A stretch of 64,000 nucleotides of DNA from Pseudarthrobacter sp. MM222 (lineage in GTDB: Bacteria > Actinomycetota > Actinomycetes > Actinomycetales > Micrococcaceae): positions 248,001 through 312,000 of the forward strand of contig NZ_OX352321.1 of the NCBI RefSeq assembly GCF_947090775.1, in the 5' to 3' direction. This document shows, in pieces, positions 16,742-25,491 of the stretch. Each line of letters opens with the position of its first letter. The first letter of the stretch is position 1. The notes beneath the pieces were generated by a model. The model was given only the letters and a program-made list of their open reading frames with translations. It was not told the origin of the DNA and did not search any database. The position numbers and the translations under genes were made by a program.

Positions 16742-17169
16742 CGGTTGTCTCCATTGGGTTTCAGGGTGGGTGGAATTTCCTGGATGGTTTCGACGGTCTG
16801 CGGCATGCCTTGGACTTTCTTGAGTTCCTTGCGGCCCATGGAGGCGAGTACCGCGGCGATGATGCCCCAGATGATGGCTACGACGACGGCGGACCAGCCA
16901 AGGCCCATGAGCGTTCCGAGGGCGTACCAGAGGGCGATGGATAGGAACAGCAGCACGAAGTGGCCGGCCACGCCGGCCCCCGCGAGCATGCCGCCGCCCT
17001 TGCCTGCCCTGGTGCCCGACTGCTTCAGTTCGGCCTTGGCAAGTTCGATTTCCTGCCGCATCAGGGTGGAAAGATCCCGGGTGACGTCACCCAGAAGATC
17101 TCCCAGGGAGGCCGAATCCGCCTTGGCGTGCGCGGCGGAGGGAGGGGGTTCCGGTATCTGGCTGCTCAC
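16738..17169 (-). CDS. phage holin family (holin-X) membrane protein
   Basis: The 143-residue protein belongs to the actinobacterial holin-X/DUF1469 group. After a soluble N-terminus, SLGDLLGDVTRDLSTLMRQE and IELAKAELK form the conserved amphipathic helix. Two membrane helices follow at about residues 62-85 and 90-113. Despite the name, such proteins are chromosomal envelope proteins usually found beside DUF3618 genes, as here. It overlaps both neighbours by 4 nt. Confidence 0.88.
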   Translation of the reverse strand: MSSQIPEPPPSAAHAKADSASLGDLLGDVTRDLSTLMRQEIELAKAELKQSGTRAGKGGGMLAGAGVAGHFVLLFLSIALWYALGTLMGLGWSAVVVAIIWGIIAAVLASMGRKELKKVQGMPQTVETIQEIPPTLKPNGDNR

Positions 17170-18002
17170 AGGTGTCGTCCCTCGCCCTCGGTATACGGAT
17201 CATTTACGTCACGCAACGGAACCCCGGCGTTGGAGCTGCCCGGAAGGGTCTGCGCAGGCCCGGGCCGGGTTGCGCCGGGCAGTGGCGGCTCGCCGTACAC
17301 GGTCTCCGTATAGGGCGGCAGGCCGGTCGTGGTCTCGTCGTAGAACGGCTCCCCGACACCTGCCGTAATGCTGGCTTCGGTAGCCGGGGACTGCAACGGC
17401 TGCGGCGGGACTGCCGTGCCCGCGGCGGAAGTTGAGGTGGGCGCCCCGGCCTGGAGGCTGCGGCCCAGCCTGCCCGCGAGCAACCCGGCGCCGGCGGCCA
17501 GGAGCAGGAATGTGCCGGGGCGCTGGCGGGCGAAGGACTTCGCCTCATCCAGCAGGGATCCCGGATCCCGGTTCTCGAGCCACGAGGCCACGGAGGCGGA
17601 ACGATCGGCGGCCTGACGGATCAGGTCCGAGGCGACGCCCTGCTGGTCCGGCGCTTCCGCCATGGTGCGAAGCTGCGAGGAGATGGTGCGGATTCCTTCG
17701 GCGGCCTTCTGCTGCTGGGTGCCGGCTTGGCTGGTCAGATCCGACTTCGCCTGCTGAAGCAGGTCCTTGGCGTTGGTCTTCACCTCGGAAGCCACGTTGG
17801 CGGCCTCGGTCTTCGCGGTTTCCGCGACGTTCTGGGCGGCGCCGGCGGCCTGCCCGGCAACATTCGCCGCTTCGTCCTTGGCGACGTCCTTTTTGGACTC
17901 GGAGCCCACGGGAGCGGCGGTGGAGGGAACCGATGTTCCGGCGCCCGGGTACTGGTTCGTGGAGGCAGGCTCTGCAGCCTGCGGCCATTGGTTCTCTGTC
18001 AT
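17166..18002 (-). CDS. LEA-like envelope protein, first gene of membrane operon
   Basis: The 278-residue protein has a disordered N-terminus. A long stretch with Ala/Lys/Glu repeats (about residues 35-100; KTEAANVASEVK, NAKDLLQQAKSDL) resembles LEA-type helices. An amphipathic domain and one membrane helix (GTFLLLAAGAGLLAGRLG, near residue 165) follow, then a Pro/Gly/Thr-rich tail. I recognise no named family. It heads the operon with the holin-X and DUF3618 genes, and the paired palindromes upstream suggest control by the nearby MarR regulator. An envelope-stabilising or stress role is inference. Confidence 0.75.
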   Translation of the reverse strand: MTENQWPQAAEPASTNQYPGAGTSVPSTAAPVGSESKKDVAKDEAANVAGQAAGAAQNVAETAKTEAANVASEVKTNAKDLLQQAKSDLTSQAGTQQQKAAEGIRTISSQLRTMAEAPDQQGVASDLIRQAADRSASVASWLENRDPGSLLDEAKSFARQRPGTFLLLAAGAGLLAGRLGRSLQAGAPTSTSAAGTAVPPQPLQSPATEASITAGVGEPFYDETTTGLPPYTETVYGEPPLPGATRPGPAQTLPGSSNAGVPLRDVNDPYTEGEGRHL

Positions 18003-18062
18003 CGTTGCTCTCTTTTCGGAAGGTTAGCTGGCGATTAGGAACCAGCGGTGCTGGATCGAACA

Positions 18063-18203
18063 GTAAGCATGGTTACTAACTAGATCGTAAGCACACTTGC
18101 TATCTGCCGCAAGACGCAGAGGGCGCGAATTTATGAAACTTCCATTGATTTCCAAAAATATTAGTAAGCATGCTTGCCAAACACTTACTAAGCATGCTTA
18201 TGG
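18063..18203. promoter_or_regulatory. divergent promoter region with four GTAAGCATGCTTAC-like palindromes
   Basis: Four 14-bp boxes match a palindromic consensus GTAAGCATGCTTAC: 18063-18076 (13/14), 18087-18100 (11/14), 18164-18177 (13/14) and 18188-18201 (12/14). They form two pairs, each with starts exactly 24 bp apart, one pair by each divergent gene. The first pair lies over a possible minus-strand promoter (TTGCGG, 17 bp, TACGAT). The second lies over a plus-strand one (TTGCCA with TTATGG). MarR-type operators look like this and a MarR gene is the second gene downstream. The boxes are seen; the regulator is inferred. Confidence 0.75.
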
Positions 18204-18272
18204 TGGAGTCATGCAAACTTCCACCTGGAGGTGTTGCAAACCCAAACCGCATCCCAGATCCAAGGAGACATC

Positions 18273-19112
18273 ATGCTCGCCAAGGAACATATCGACGAAC
18301 TGCTCCGGAGCAACGGAAACGTTGTTGCCACCGACGGAGACAAGATCGGATCCATCGGCCAGGTCTACGCGGACGACGACAACGGCCAGCCCACCTGGGT
18401 CACGGTTAAGACCGGCCTGTTCGGCACTTCCGAGTCCTTCGTTCCGCTGGAAGGCGCCCGCTCCGAAGGCGGCGACATTGTCGTCCCGTACACCAAGGAC
18501 CAGGTCAAGGACGCCCCCCGGGTGGACACCGACGGGCACCTTGAGCCTACCGAGGAGGACCGGCTCTACGCCCACTACGGTCTCAGCGGGGGGGCCCAGA
18601 CCTACACCGAGGCGGCCAGCGGCCGGGATACCGACTTTGACGGCACCAGCCGCGACTCCGGTGTCGCCGCAGCCGGCCGCTATGACACGGCGGATGCAGG
18701 CCGAACTGTAGGACATGACACCTCCGGGCCCACGACCGATGACGCCATGACGCGCTCCGAGGAGCGGCTGAACGTCGGCACCGAGCGCCAGGCCACCGGA
18801 CGCGCCCGCCTGCGCAAATATGTCACCACCGAAAACGTGACCCAGACCGTTCCGGTGCAGCGTGAAGAGGTCCGAATTGAACGGGAGCCCATCACGGACG
18901 CCAACCGAAGCGACGCGCTGGCCGGCCCGGACATCAGCGAGGAAGAACACGAAGTGGTCCTCCATGAGGAACGCCCGGTTGTGGAGAAGGAAACGGTTCC
19001 GGTCGAACGCGTCCGGCTGGACAAGGAAACCGTGACCGATGAAGTGACGGTTGACGAGGAAGTCCGGAAGGAACGCATCGAAACCGACGGCGACGACGGC
19101 ATTCGGCGCTAG
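18273..19112 (+). CDS. PRC-barrel and DUF2382 (YsnF-like) stress protein
   Basis: The 279-residue protein has a PRC-barrel domain at residues 1-85 (DKIGSIGQVYADDDNG). A linker follows, then a DUF2382 domain at about 165-275 built of repeated beta-strand units with EEVRIEREPI, EEEHEVVLHEERPVVEKE and LDKETVTDEVTVDEEV. DUF2382 is the YsnF/AvaK stress-response domain. ATG 18273 has a perfect AAGGAG ribosome site 6 nt upstream, which decides the start. It is divergent from the LEA-like operon and shares its palindromes, so both are probably induced together, perhaps by osmotic or desiccation stress. Confidence 0.9.
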   Translation: MLAKEHIDELLRSNGNVVATDGDKIGSIGQVYADDDNGQPTWVTVKTGLFGTSESFVPLEGARSEGGDIVVPYTKDQVKDAPRVDTDGHLEPTEEDRLYAHYGLSGGAQTYTEAASGRDTDFDGTSRDSGVAAAGRYDTADAGRTVGHDTSGPTTDDAMTRSEERLNVGTERQATGRARLRKYVTTENVTQTVPVQREEVRIEREPITDANRSDALAGPDISEEEHEVVLHEERPVVEKETVPVERVRLDKETVTDEVTVDEEVRKERIETDGDDGIRR

Positions 19113-19208
19113 CAGACACGCGGATGTCGGGGCCGGGGCCACGCCCCGGCCCCGACATCCACCCTCTCTTGTGCTCTGCACGTCCCCGACCCAGGAAGGG
19201 CATTCCGG

Positions 19209-19766
19209 ATGAGCCGCGACCCTGAACCGAACCTCCGGGGCAGCTATCGGCTGCTGGCTACGGCGGCCCGTTTGGTCCAGCGCCGCCAAGACGAAGCGCT
19301 GGCACCCTTGGGCCTGACGCGCGCTGCCGTCATCGCGCTGGAGGCTGTGGCACCCCGGCCGCTAAACCAAGAGCAGCTTGCCGCGAAAGTGCATGTCCAA
19401 AGTCAAACCCTCGGCAGGGTCCTGGCCCGGCTGGAGTCCCAGGGGCTCGTCACCCGGACCCGGAGCGAGACGGACCGGCGCCAACTCCAGGTCGTACTGA
19501 CCGATGCCGGAAAGACGGTCCTGAATGCGGCGCGCGAGGCGGAGAACAACGCCTTTCCGGCCGCCATGGATGTCGAGGGCTGGGGAATCCTCCAGCAGCA
19601 ATTGGCCAGATTTGTAGAGTCCCTCCAGGGTCCCTCTCCGGACTCAACGGGCGGCCCGGGACCACCGGACGGCAAGACGCCGGAGCGCACCCTGGATGCC
19701 AGCCGGCACCGGCATTTCACCCCGGGGCAGGACTCCACGGGATTGGAAATCACTGATGGTTACTGA
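19209..19766 (+). CDS. MarR-family transcriptional regulator
   Basis: The 185-residue protein has a winged helix-turn-helix of MarR type: LNQEQLAAKVHVQSQTLGRVL is the recognition region (about residues 57-77), followed by the wing TRSETDRRQLQV and LTDAGK. The last 45 residues are a Pro/Gly-rich extension beyond the usual family length. It lies 96 nt after the PRC-barrel gene and its 3' end overlaps the PAP2 gene by 11 nt. It is the obvious candidate to bind the four palindromes at 18063-18201. Confidence 0.9.
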   Translation: MSRDPEPNLRGSYRLLATAARLVQRRQDEALAPLGLTRAAVIALEAVAPRPLNQEQLAAKVHVQSQTLGRVLARLESQGLVTRTRSETDRRQLQVVLTDAGKTVLNAAREAENNAFPAAMDVEGWGILQQQLARFVESLQGPSPDSTGGPGPPDGKTPERTLDASRHRHFTPGQDSTGLEITDGY

Positions 19767-20601
19767 ACACCAGGACCCTCCCGCAACCGGCGTCCAGGGG
19801 GAGTTGCACCAGGACCGGTTCGTCGGCGGCCAGGACCTCACCCGCTGGGCCAGCCCAGGCGGACAAGCCCTCGCCCGGGCCGCCCGGAAAATCAGCAGCG
19901 TGCTGGGCCCGCACGCAACTCTTATCCTGACCCTGGCGGTCGGCGCGGTAATTGCCGCCGCCCTCACGGCGCTGTTTTCCGAGGTGTATGAATCGGTAGT
20001 GGATGCCGACGGCGTCGCCGGTCTTGACCATCCCGTCCTCGACGCGGCCAAGGGCGCTCGTTCCCCGGCTTTGGACCTCATCATCACCGGTTATACCGAC
20101 ATCGGCGGCACCGTGGGTATGCCCGTCCTCGCCTTGATAACCACCGTGGTCCTCGCCCTGCGGCGGCGCTCCTGGACCCCGGCGATCCTCATCGTCATCG
20201 CTGCGGCCGGATCACTGCTGATGACCATCGCGGGCAAGCAGCTTGTCGGCCGGACCCGGCCTCTCCTGGCAGATGCGGTTCCTCCCTACGAATACTCCGC
20301 ATCCTTTCCGAGTGGACACTCACTCAATTCGGTCGTCATCGCCGGCGTGGTGGCGTACCTGGTAATCCTCCGCCGCAAGTCGCGCCGCGGCAGGATCTGG
20401 ACGGCCGCCCTGGCTGCCGCCTTCGCCGTGACCATGGGTCTGAGCAGGGTCTACCTCGGGCACCATTGGCTCACCGACGTCCTCGCCGCCTGGGCTCTCG
20501 GCCTGGCCTGGCTGGTGCTTGTCATCACCGCCCACCGGCTCTACCTGACCATCAGGAAGCGCCGGGCGCCCGCCCCTGTCAGCGCTGACTCCAGCAGCTA
20601 G
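19756..20601 (+). CDS. PAP2-family membrane phosphatase
   Basis: The 281-residue integral membrane phosphatase has the complete PAP2 signature: KQLVGRTRP, then PSGHS, then SRVYLGHHWLTD. These supply the three-part active site for dephosphorylating a lipid phosphate such as undecaprenyl pyrophosphate or phosphatidate. About five to six helices are visible. ATG 19756 with GGAAAT upstream is preferred to the earlier ATG at 19696, which would overlap the MarR gene by 71 nt. Translation is coupled to marR. The lipid substrate is not determined. Confidence 0.9.
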   Translation: MVTEHQDPPATGVQGELHQDRFVGGQDLTRWASPGGQALARAARKISSVLGPHATLILTLAVGAVIAAALTALFSEVYESVVDADGVAGLDHPVLDAAKGARSPALDLIITGYTDIGGTVGMPVLALITTVVLALRRRSWTPAILIVIAAAGSLLMTIAGKQLVGRTRPLLADAVPPYEYSASFPSGHSLNSVVIAGVVAYLVILRRKSRRGRIWTAALAAAFAVTMGLSRVYLGHHWLTDVLAAWALGLAWLVLVITAHRLYLTIRKRRAPAPVSADSSS

Positions 20602-20695
20602 CCGGCCTCTTGCATGCGGCCGGGCAGGCTCCTACGATGGGTCTACTCGGGGCAGGACGCGAGGGCGGGTCCTGCATGTAGGAGGGGGCGCCGCC

Positions 20696-21016
20696 ATGAA
20701 GAAACGGTCCAAGCGGATCGCGCTGACGGCCACCCTGCTGGGCGTCCTGCTCCTGCCCGTAGGTGCCGGGCCGGCGGCGGCGGCACCGACAGACTGCTGG
20801 ACAAATGATGGCGTCTGGTTCCCCTACGCCACCGCTCACTGTTCCGGTGGAACGGGCGCCTACCAGGTCTGGGCCACATGCCTGCAGAATTTCTGGCCCT
20901 ACAACGCGGCGTTCGTCGAAAGTGACTGGAAGCCTGCCGGGAGCCAGGAGACGGCATGGGTGTGGTGCCCCGCCGGTTATAGGGTGCTGACCTACGGCGT
21001 GGGCCTCAGAAGCTGA
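20696..21016 (+). CDS. small secreted protein
   Basis: The 106-residue protein has a clear signal peptide: MKKRSKRIALTA, a hydrophobic core LLGVLLLPVG, and an AAAA-P cleavage region near residue 29. The mature part is about 76 residues, rich in Trp and Tyr, with four cysteines that could form two disulphides. I recognise no family. GTAGGAGGG lies about 10 nt before the ATG. A strong hairpin follows the stop. It is likely exported and free of a membrane anchor. Confidence 0.75.
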   Translation: MKKRSKRIALTATLLGVLLLPVGAGPAAAAPTDCWTNDGVWFPYATAHCSGGTGAYQVWATCLQNFWPYNAAFVESDWKPAGSQETAWVWCPAGYRVLTYGVGLRS

Positions 21017-21057
21017 CGGTCACAGCCCTGCCAGCTGCTGCTGGAGAGCTGTGACCG
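21017..21057. terminator. hairpin between convergent genes
   Basis: CGGTCACAGC (21017-21026) and GCTGTGACCG (21048-21057) form a perfect 10-bp stem around a 21-nt loop that itself holds CCAG/CTGG arms. AAAAG follows on the plus strand. It begins 1 nt after the stop of the secreted protein and faces the LLM gene end, so it may serve both. Confidence 0.75.
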
Positions 21058-21078
21058 AAAAGCCCGCAATTCGAGTGG

Positions 21079-22506
21079 CTACGCCCGCACGGGGGCCAGG
21101 CTGGTCGGCTTCACCGTCGCCGCGGCCGAGAGATCGCTGAAGGCACCACGGTACCGGGCGGCCGGGTGCGTCGGCTCCAGCCTCGGGCCGCGGCCGAAGA
21201 CCTTCTCACGCAGGGTGCCCGGCGCATACTCCGTCTGGGCCAGTCCGCGGCGGTGCAGTTCCGGCAGCACGCCCTGGATGAAGTCCGTGTAGGAACCGGG
21301 GATGATCTGGTTGATGATGTTTACGCCGTCGATGCCGGCGTCCTGCCAGCGTTCGAGCTCGTCCACGATCTGCTCCGGCGTTCCGGCGATCTGCTGGGCC
21401 TTGGCCCGGTAGCGGGCCAGGTCCCCGACGGTGGGCTTGCCGCCGGGAACGGAAGCGATGGCAGCCTGCAGTACGCCCTGCGCGCCTTCGGTCTGGATGT
21501 CACCCAGCGGCGTGTCCAGCGGGAGGCCGCCCAGATCGACGCCGATTCCGCCGCCGATATGCGCGATGATCGTATCGAGGTCAAGATACTCGTCGTACTC
21601 CGCCTGCTTGCGGGCCACTTCGTCCTCGGTGCTGCCGATCACGAAGGACAGCCCGCCGAAGATCTTCACGTCGCCGGGAGCGCGGCCGCCAGCGGCTTCC
21701 AGCGCGCGGATGGAAGCGGTTTGCTTCGCAACATATTCAACGTTGGGTGCGAAGAGGAACGTGGCCTCGGCATTTTCCGCGGCGAACTTCTTGCCGCGGG
21801 CGGAACTGCCCGCCTGGAACAGGAACGGGGTGCGCTGCGGGCTCGGTGCGACGAGGTGGGGCCCGTCGATGGAGTAGCGGGCGCCGCGGTGGTTGATCTT
21901 ATTGACCTTGGCCGGATCCGCGTGGATGCCGCGGACCTTATCGCCGAGCAGGGCATCGTCTTCCCAGGAACCCTCCCAGAGCTTGTAGACGGCATCGGTG
22001 TATTCCTCGGCCCAGTCGTACCGGTCGTCATGCGGAGTGAGTCCGCTGTTTCCAAAGTTCCGGTGCGAGTTCTCCAGCACGCTGGTGACGATGTTCCAAG
22101 CCACACGGCCGTTGGAAATATGGTCCAGCGTCGACATCTGACGGGCCAGTTGGAAGGGATCGGACTGGATGACGGAGCTCGTCATGGCAAGCCCGATGTC
22201 CTTGGTGACCGCCGCCAGCGCGGAGCAGAGCACCAGCGGATCATTGGAGGGCACCTGCAGCCCCCTTTCAACCAGGGAGGCCCACCCGCCCTCGTGGTCA
22301 CCGTAAAGCCCGACGACATCGGCGAAAAACATCGCATCGAACTTCGCCTCCTCCAGCTCGCGGGCCAGGTCGACCCACAGCTGCAGCTCATTGAAGCGGT
22401 GCTGCTGCGCCTCCGGATGCCGCCACTGACCGCCCAGGATGTGGTTGGTCGTGTTCATCACGAAAGCGCTCAGGAGCAGGCGGGGGCGTTCGTCAAAGGT
22501 ACCCAT
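21079..22506 (-). CDS. LLM-class flavin-dependent monooxygenase (NtaA/SnaA/DszA type)
   Basis: The 475-residue TIM-barrel oxygenase uses FMNH2 delivered by a separate reductase. Typical blocks are LSAFVMNTTNHI and QWRHPEAQ at the N-terminus, FFADVVGLYG, SNDPLVLCSALA, and NGRVAWNIVTS, the hallmark of the NtaA/DszA/SnaA branch. The start shares one base with the stop of the acyl-CoA-dehydrogenase-like gene upstream, and both follow an ABC importer, so it probably oxidises an imported organosulfur or nitrogen compound such as a sulfonate or sulfone. The exact substrate is unknown. Confidence 0.9.
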   Translation of the reverse strand: MGTFDERPRLLLSAFVMNTTNHILGGQWRHPEAQQHRFNELQLWVDLARELEEAKFDAMFFADVVGLYGDHEGGWASLVERGLQVPSNDPLVLCSALAAVTKDIGLAMTSSVIQSDPFQLARQMSTLDHISNGRVAWNIVTSVLENSHRNFGNSGLTPHDDRYDWAEEYTDAVYKLWEGSWEDDALLGDKVRGIHADPAKVNKINHRGARYSIDGPHLVAPSPQRTPFLFQAGSSARGKKFAAENAEATFLFAPNVEYVAKQTASIRALEAAGGRAPGDVKIFGGLSFVIGSTEDEVARKQAEYDEYLDLDTIIAHIGGGIGVDLGGLPLDTPLGDIQTEGAQGVLQAAIASVPGGKPTVGDLARYRAKAQQIAGTPEQIVDELERWQDAGIDGVNIINQIIPGSYTDFIQGVLPELHRRGLAQTEYAPGTLREKVFGRGPRLEPTHPAARYRGAFSDLSAAATVKPTSLAPVRA

Positions 22507-23765
22507 CAGGAATCGCTCTTTTCGGTGGTCTGGGTTGCGCTGGTTCCGGGGACCGCGTCCCCGATGCTGTTGAGGCCTACGGGGATTGTTCCGTTGATGT
22601 GGTAATCGCCGACGGACCGGGCCTTGAACACCGCCGGGTTGTGGGTGGCGACCGTACGGGCATTGCGCCAGTGGCGGTCCAGCCCCTTGCCGCGGCCCGT
22701 GGATGAAGCGCCGGTAACATCGAAAAGCTCATTGGCCGCGGCCAGAACCAGGCCGGGTACCGTCACATGGGCCTTCTGGACGCCCAGCTCGCCGCGGAGG
22801 AAAGCAGCCTCGGCGTCGAGCCCCAGGGACGGGTCGACGGCGGCATCCAGATCGCGTGCCGCCGCGGTCACGACCGACTCCGCTGCATAGATGCCGGCGG
22901 CGATCTGGCCGACGCGTTCCTGGATCAGGGGGTCGTCGCGGAACAGGGAGCCGGAACCGGTATTGAACGTGCGGCTGCGTTCTGCGACGAGCTTGCTGGC
23001 ATCGCGCAGCGCTGCGTGGCCGATTCCGACGAGGACCGTGAGCAGCACGAGCTGGAAGAAAGCCGGCTCCAGCGTGCTGGTGACCTTGCGCTGGATGATG
23101 TCGTCGGCGTCGACCACGACGTCATCGAAGATGGCCGTTCCGGTGCCGGTCAGCGGCTGGCCGAAGCCGTCCCAGTCATCGAGGATGGTGACGTTGGGAT
23201 CGCTGGCGGGGACCAGTGCATACTGCCGCCCCTCCAGTCCTTCCGTGCTGGCCATGACTACCACCCAGTCGGCGAAGATGCTGCCGGTCGTGTAGTACTT
23301 CTCGCCCTTGAGCAGCCAGCGGCCGTCCTCCTGGCGGAGCTTGGTCTGGGTTGTGCCAAGGGCGTTGCCGGAACGTTCCGTGGCGGCGTTGCCGAAAATT
23401 TCGCCGGCGAGCACCCGGGGGAACCAGCGGTTGCGGAAGTCGGTGGGCTGCAGGGCGATCGTTTCCACGAAGGAGAAATGCGAACGCAGGAGATGCGAGA
23501 CGTTGGAGTCCGCGGCGGCCAGTTCGATCAGCAGCCGGCTCAGGTGCTCATAGCTGACCGGGTCCCCACCATGACCGGCCGGAACGCGGAGCGTCGTGAA
23601 TCCGCTTTCCTTCAGCCAGGCGACCGGTTCGAAGGGCAGGACGTGGTTGGACTCGCGTTCCAGTGCGCCCTCTGCGATGCGTGCGAAGACCGGCCGGAAC
23701 CTGGCGGAAAGCGCCGCGTAGCGGGCTTCCCCGCTGAGTTCCCGTACTGCTGCCGAGGTTGTCAT
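22506..23765 (-). CDS. acyl-CoA dehydrogenase-fold flavin monooxygenase (DszC/SfnB-like)
   Basis: The 419-residue protein has the acyl-CoA dehydrogenase fold: an N-terminal helical domain with FTTLRVPAGHGG, a middle beta domain with NALGTTQTKLRQEDG and the substrate-loop equivalent EKYYTTGSIFADW, and a C-terminal helical bundle. The pattern is that of the DszC/SfnB group, reduced-flavin monooxygenases acting on sulfur compounds, rather than fatty-acid dehydrogenases. It lies between the ABC importer and the LLM oxygenase in one operon. I call sulfur acquisition likely, not proved. Confidence 0.87.
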   Translation of the reverse strand: MTTSAAVRELSGEARYAALSARFRPVFARIAEGALERESNHVLPFEPVAWLKESGFTTLRVPAGHGGDPVSYEHLSRLLIELAAADSNVSHLLRSHFSFVETIALQPTDFRNRWFPRVLAGEIFGNAATERSGNALGTTQTKLRQEDGRWLLKGEKYYTTGSIFADWVVVMASTEGLEGRQYALVPASDPNVTILDDWDGFGQPLTGTGTAIFDDVVVDADDIIQRKVTSTLEPAFFQLVLLTVLVGIGHAALRDASKLVAERSRTFNTGSGSLFRDDPLIQERVGQIAAGIYAAESVVTAAARDLDAAVDPSLGLDAEAAFLRGELGVQKAHVTVPGLVLAAANELFDVTGASSTGRGKGLDRHWRNARTVATHNPAVFKARSVGDYHINGTIPVGLNSIGDAVPGTSATQTTEKSDS

Positions 23766-23810
23766 GCTGTTCCTAACGTTGGAAGTGGTTCGAAGTTCGG
23801 AGTGTGGCCC

Positions 23811-25478
23811 TTAGCGGCCGGTTGCCGCGACGAGTTCGCGCAGGCGGTGGCCGGGATTGGAGTCGAGCAGCAGGCGCGTGTATTCGCTTTGTGGATTGCG
23901 GAAGACCTGTGCCGTCGGGCCGGTTTCCATCAGCTGTCCCCGGCTCATCACGCCCACGTCGTGGGCGACGCGCTCCACCACGTGCAGGTCGTGGGAAATG
24001 AACAGGTAGGACAGTCCCAAGTCACGCTGCAGTCGTTCGAGCAGGTCCAGGATCTGGGCCTGGGTCAGCACATCCAGGGCGGAGAGGGCCTCGTCCAGCA
24101 CCAGGGTGCGGGCGCCCAGTGCGAGGGCCCGGGCGATGGCCACCCGCTGGCGCTGGCCGCCGGAGAGCTCCTTGGTCCTGCTGCCCGCGACGCGTGCGGG
24201 CAGGTTCACCTGGTCGAGGAGTTCGGCAACCCTGGCACGGCGTTCCGGGCGGGAACCGATGCGATAGTTGACCAGCGGCTCGGCGATGATGTCACCCACC
24301 GTCAGCCTCGGGTCAAGGGCCGAATCCGGATTCTGGTAGACCAGCTGGAGCGTGCGCCACAGCTCCCGTTTGCCTTTCCCGGCGAGGGCCGTGACGTCCT
24401 TCCCGTGCACCTGCACGCTTCCGGCGGTGGGGTCCAGCAGCCGCATGATCATGCGGGCCGTGGTGGACTTACCGGACCCGGATTCGCCGACCAGCGCGAA
24501 GGTGGTTCCCTGGCGTACGGCGAAATTGATGTCATCGACGGCACGGTGCTCAGTGCTGGCCCGGCCGAAGACCTTCGTGAGTCCGCGGACTTCGATCGCC
24601 GCGACGGGCGTTTCGCCGGTGGACTGAGCCCCGGCGGGGGCTTCCTTCGGAACGGCGGGAGTGGCCTCGTCGAGGAGCCTGATCGTGTAGTCGTCCTCCG
24701 GGCGGGTCAGGATCTCGGTGACGGACCGGTCCTCGCGGATCTTTCCGTGCTGCATCACGACGATCCGGTCGGCCAGATCGGTTGCGACGGCGAGGTCGTG
24801 GGTCACGAAGATGACGGCGGTCCCGCGGTCCCGGGCAAGCCTGCTGAAGACCTCGAGTACGCGGCGCTGGACCGTCACATCCAGTGCCGACGTCGGCTCG
24901 TCGGCGATCAGCAGCTTCGGTCCCAGGCTGAAGGCAATGGCGATCAGGACCCGCTGCTTGAGTCCGCCGGAGAGTTCGTGGGGGTACTGTTTCAGCCGCT
25001 CGGCGGGACGGTCGATGCCCACCAGCTCGAAGAGCCGGAGGACTTCCGCCCGGATCTCGCTCTTGGAACGCTTGCCTTCCTCCGGGTGCAGCCGGAACAC
25101 TTCGGCCACCTGGGATCCCACCGTCTTGACCGGATCCAGTGAGCCGCCCGGGTCCTGCGGGACCATGCCGATGTGGCGGCCACGGATCTTCTCCAGGGCG
25201 CGTTCCGTCAGGCCGGTCAGCTCGGTCCCATCGAACCGGATGGTGCCGGCGGAGACATTGGCCGACTGGGGGAGGAGCCCGATGATGGATTTAGCGAGCG
25301 TGCTTTTGCCGGACCCCGATTCGCCGACGAGGGCTACGATCTCGCCGGGCAACAGGGCGAGGTCAAGGGATTCCGCGGCCGTTACAGCCTCAGGGCCGCG
25401 GCCGTATTCGATGTGCAATCCCCGCACTTCAAGCAACGGTGCGGCGTCGCCGCTGGGGTTCACTGGGGTGGTGGTCAT
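23811..25478 (-). CDS. ABC transporter, fused dual ATPase (DppD-DppF type)
   Basis: The 555-residue protein contains two complete ABC ATPases in tandem. The first has Walker A GESGSGKSTLAKS, signature LSGGLKQR and Walker B LLIADEPTSALD. The second has GESGSGKSTTAR, LSGGQRQR and LVLDEALSALD. It energises a peptide/nickel/opine-family importer with the two permeases upstream. The second Walker B has Ala-Leu in place of the usual Pro-Thr. It starts 13 nt after the second permease and is followed by the two oxygenases. Confidence 0.95.
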   Translation of the reverse strand: MTTTPVNPSGDAAPLLEVRGLHIEYGRGPEAVTAAESLDLALLPGEIVALVGESGSGKSTLAKSIIGLLPQSANVSAGTIRFDGTELTGLTERALEKIRGRHIGMVPQDPGGSLDPVKTVGSQVAEVFRLHPEEGKRSKSEIRAEVLRLFELVGIDRPAERLKQYPHELSGGLKQRVLIAIAFSLGPKLLIADEPTSALDVTVQRRVLEVFSRLARDRGTAVIFVTHDLAVATDLADRIVVMQHGKIREDRSVTEILTRPEDDYTIRLLDEATPAVPKEAPAGAQSTGETPVAAIEVRGLTKVFGRASTEHRAVDDINFAVRQGTTFALVGESGSGKSTTARMIMRLLDPTAGSVQVHGKDVTALAGKGKRELWRTLQLVYQNPDSALDPRLTVGDIIAEPLVNYRIGSRPERRARVAELLDQVNLPARVAGSRTKELSGGQRQRVAIARALALGARTLVLDEALSALDVLTQAQILDLLERLQRDLGLSYLFISHDLHVVERVAHDVGVMSRGQLMETGPTAQVFRNPQSEYTRLLLDSNPGHRLRELVAATGR

Positions 25479-25491
25479 TGAGGGCTCCTGA

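Noticed and set aside
16738..17169. Prophage, suggested by the holin family name
   Set aside because: No other phage gene is near. This holin-X group is a normal chromosomal envelope protein in actinobacteria and lies in a DUF3618 operon.
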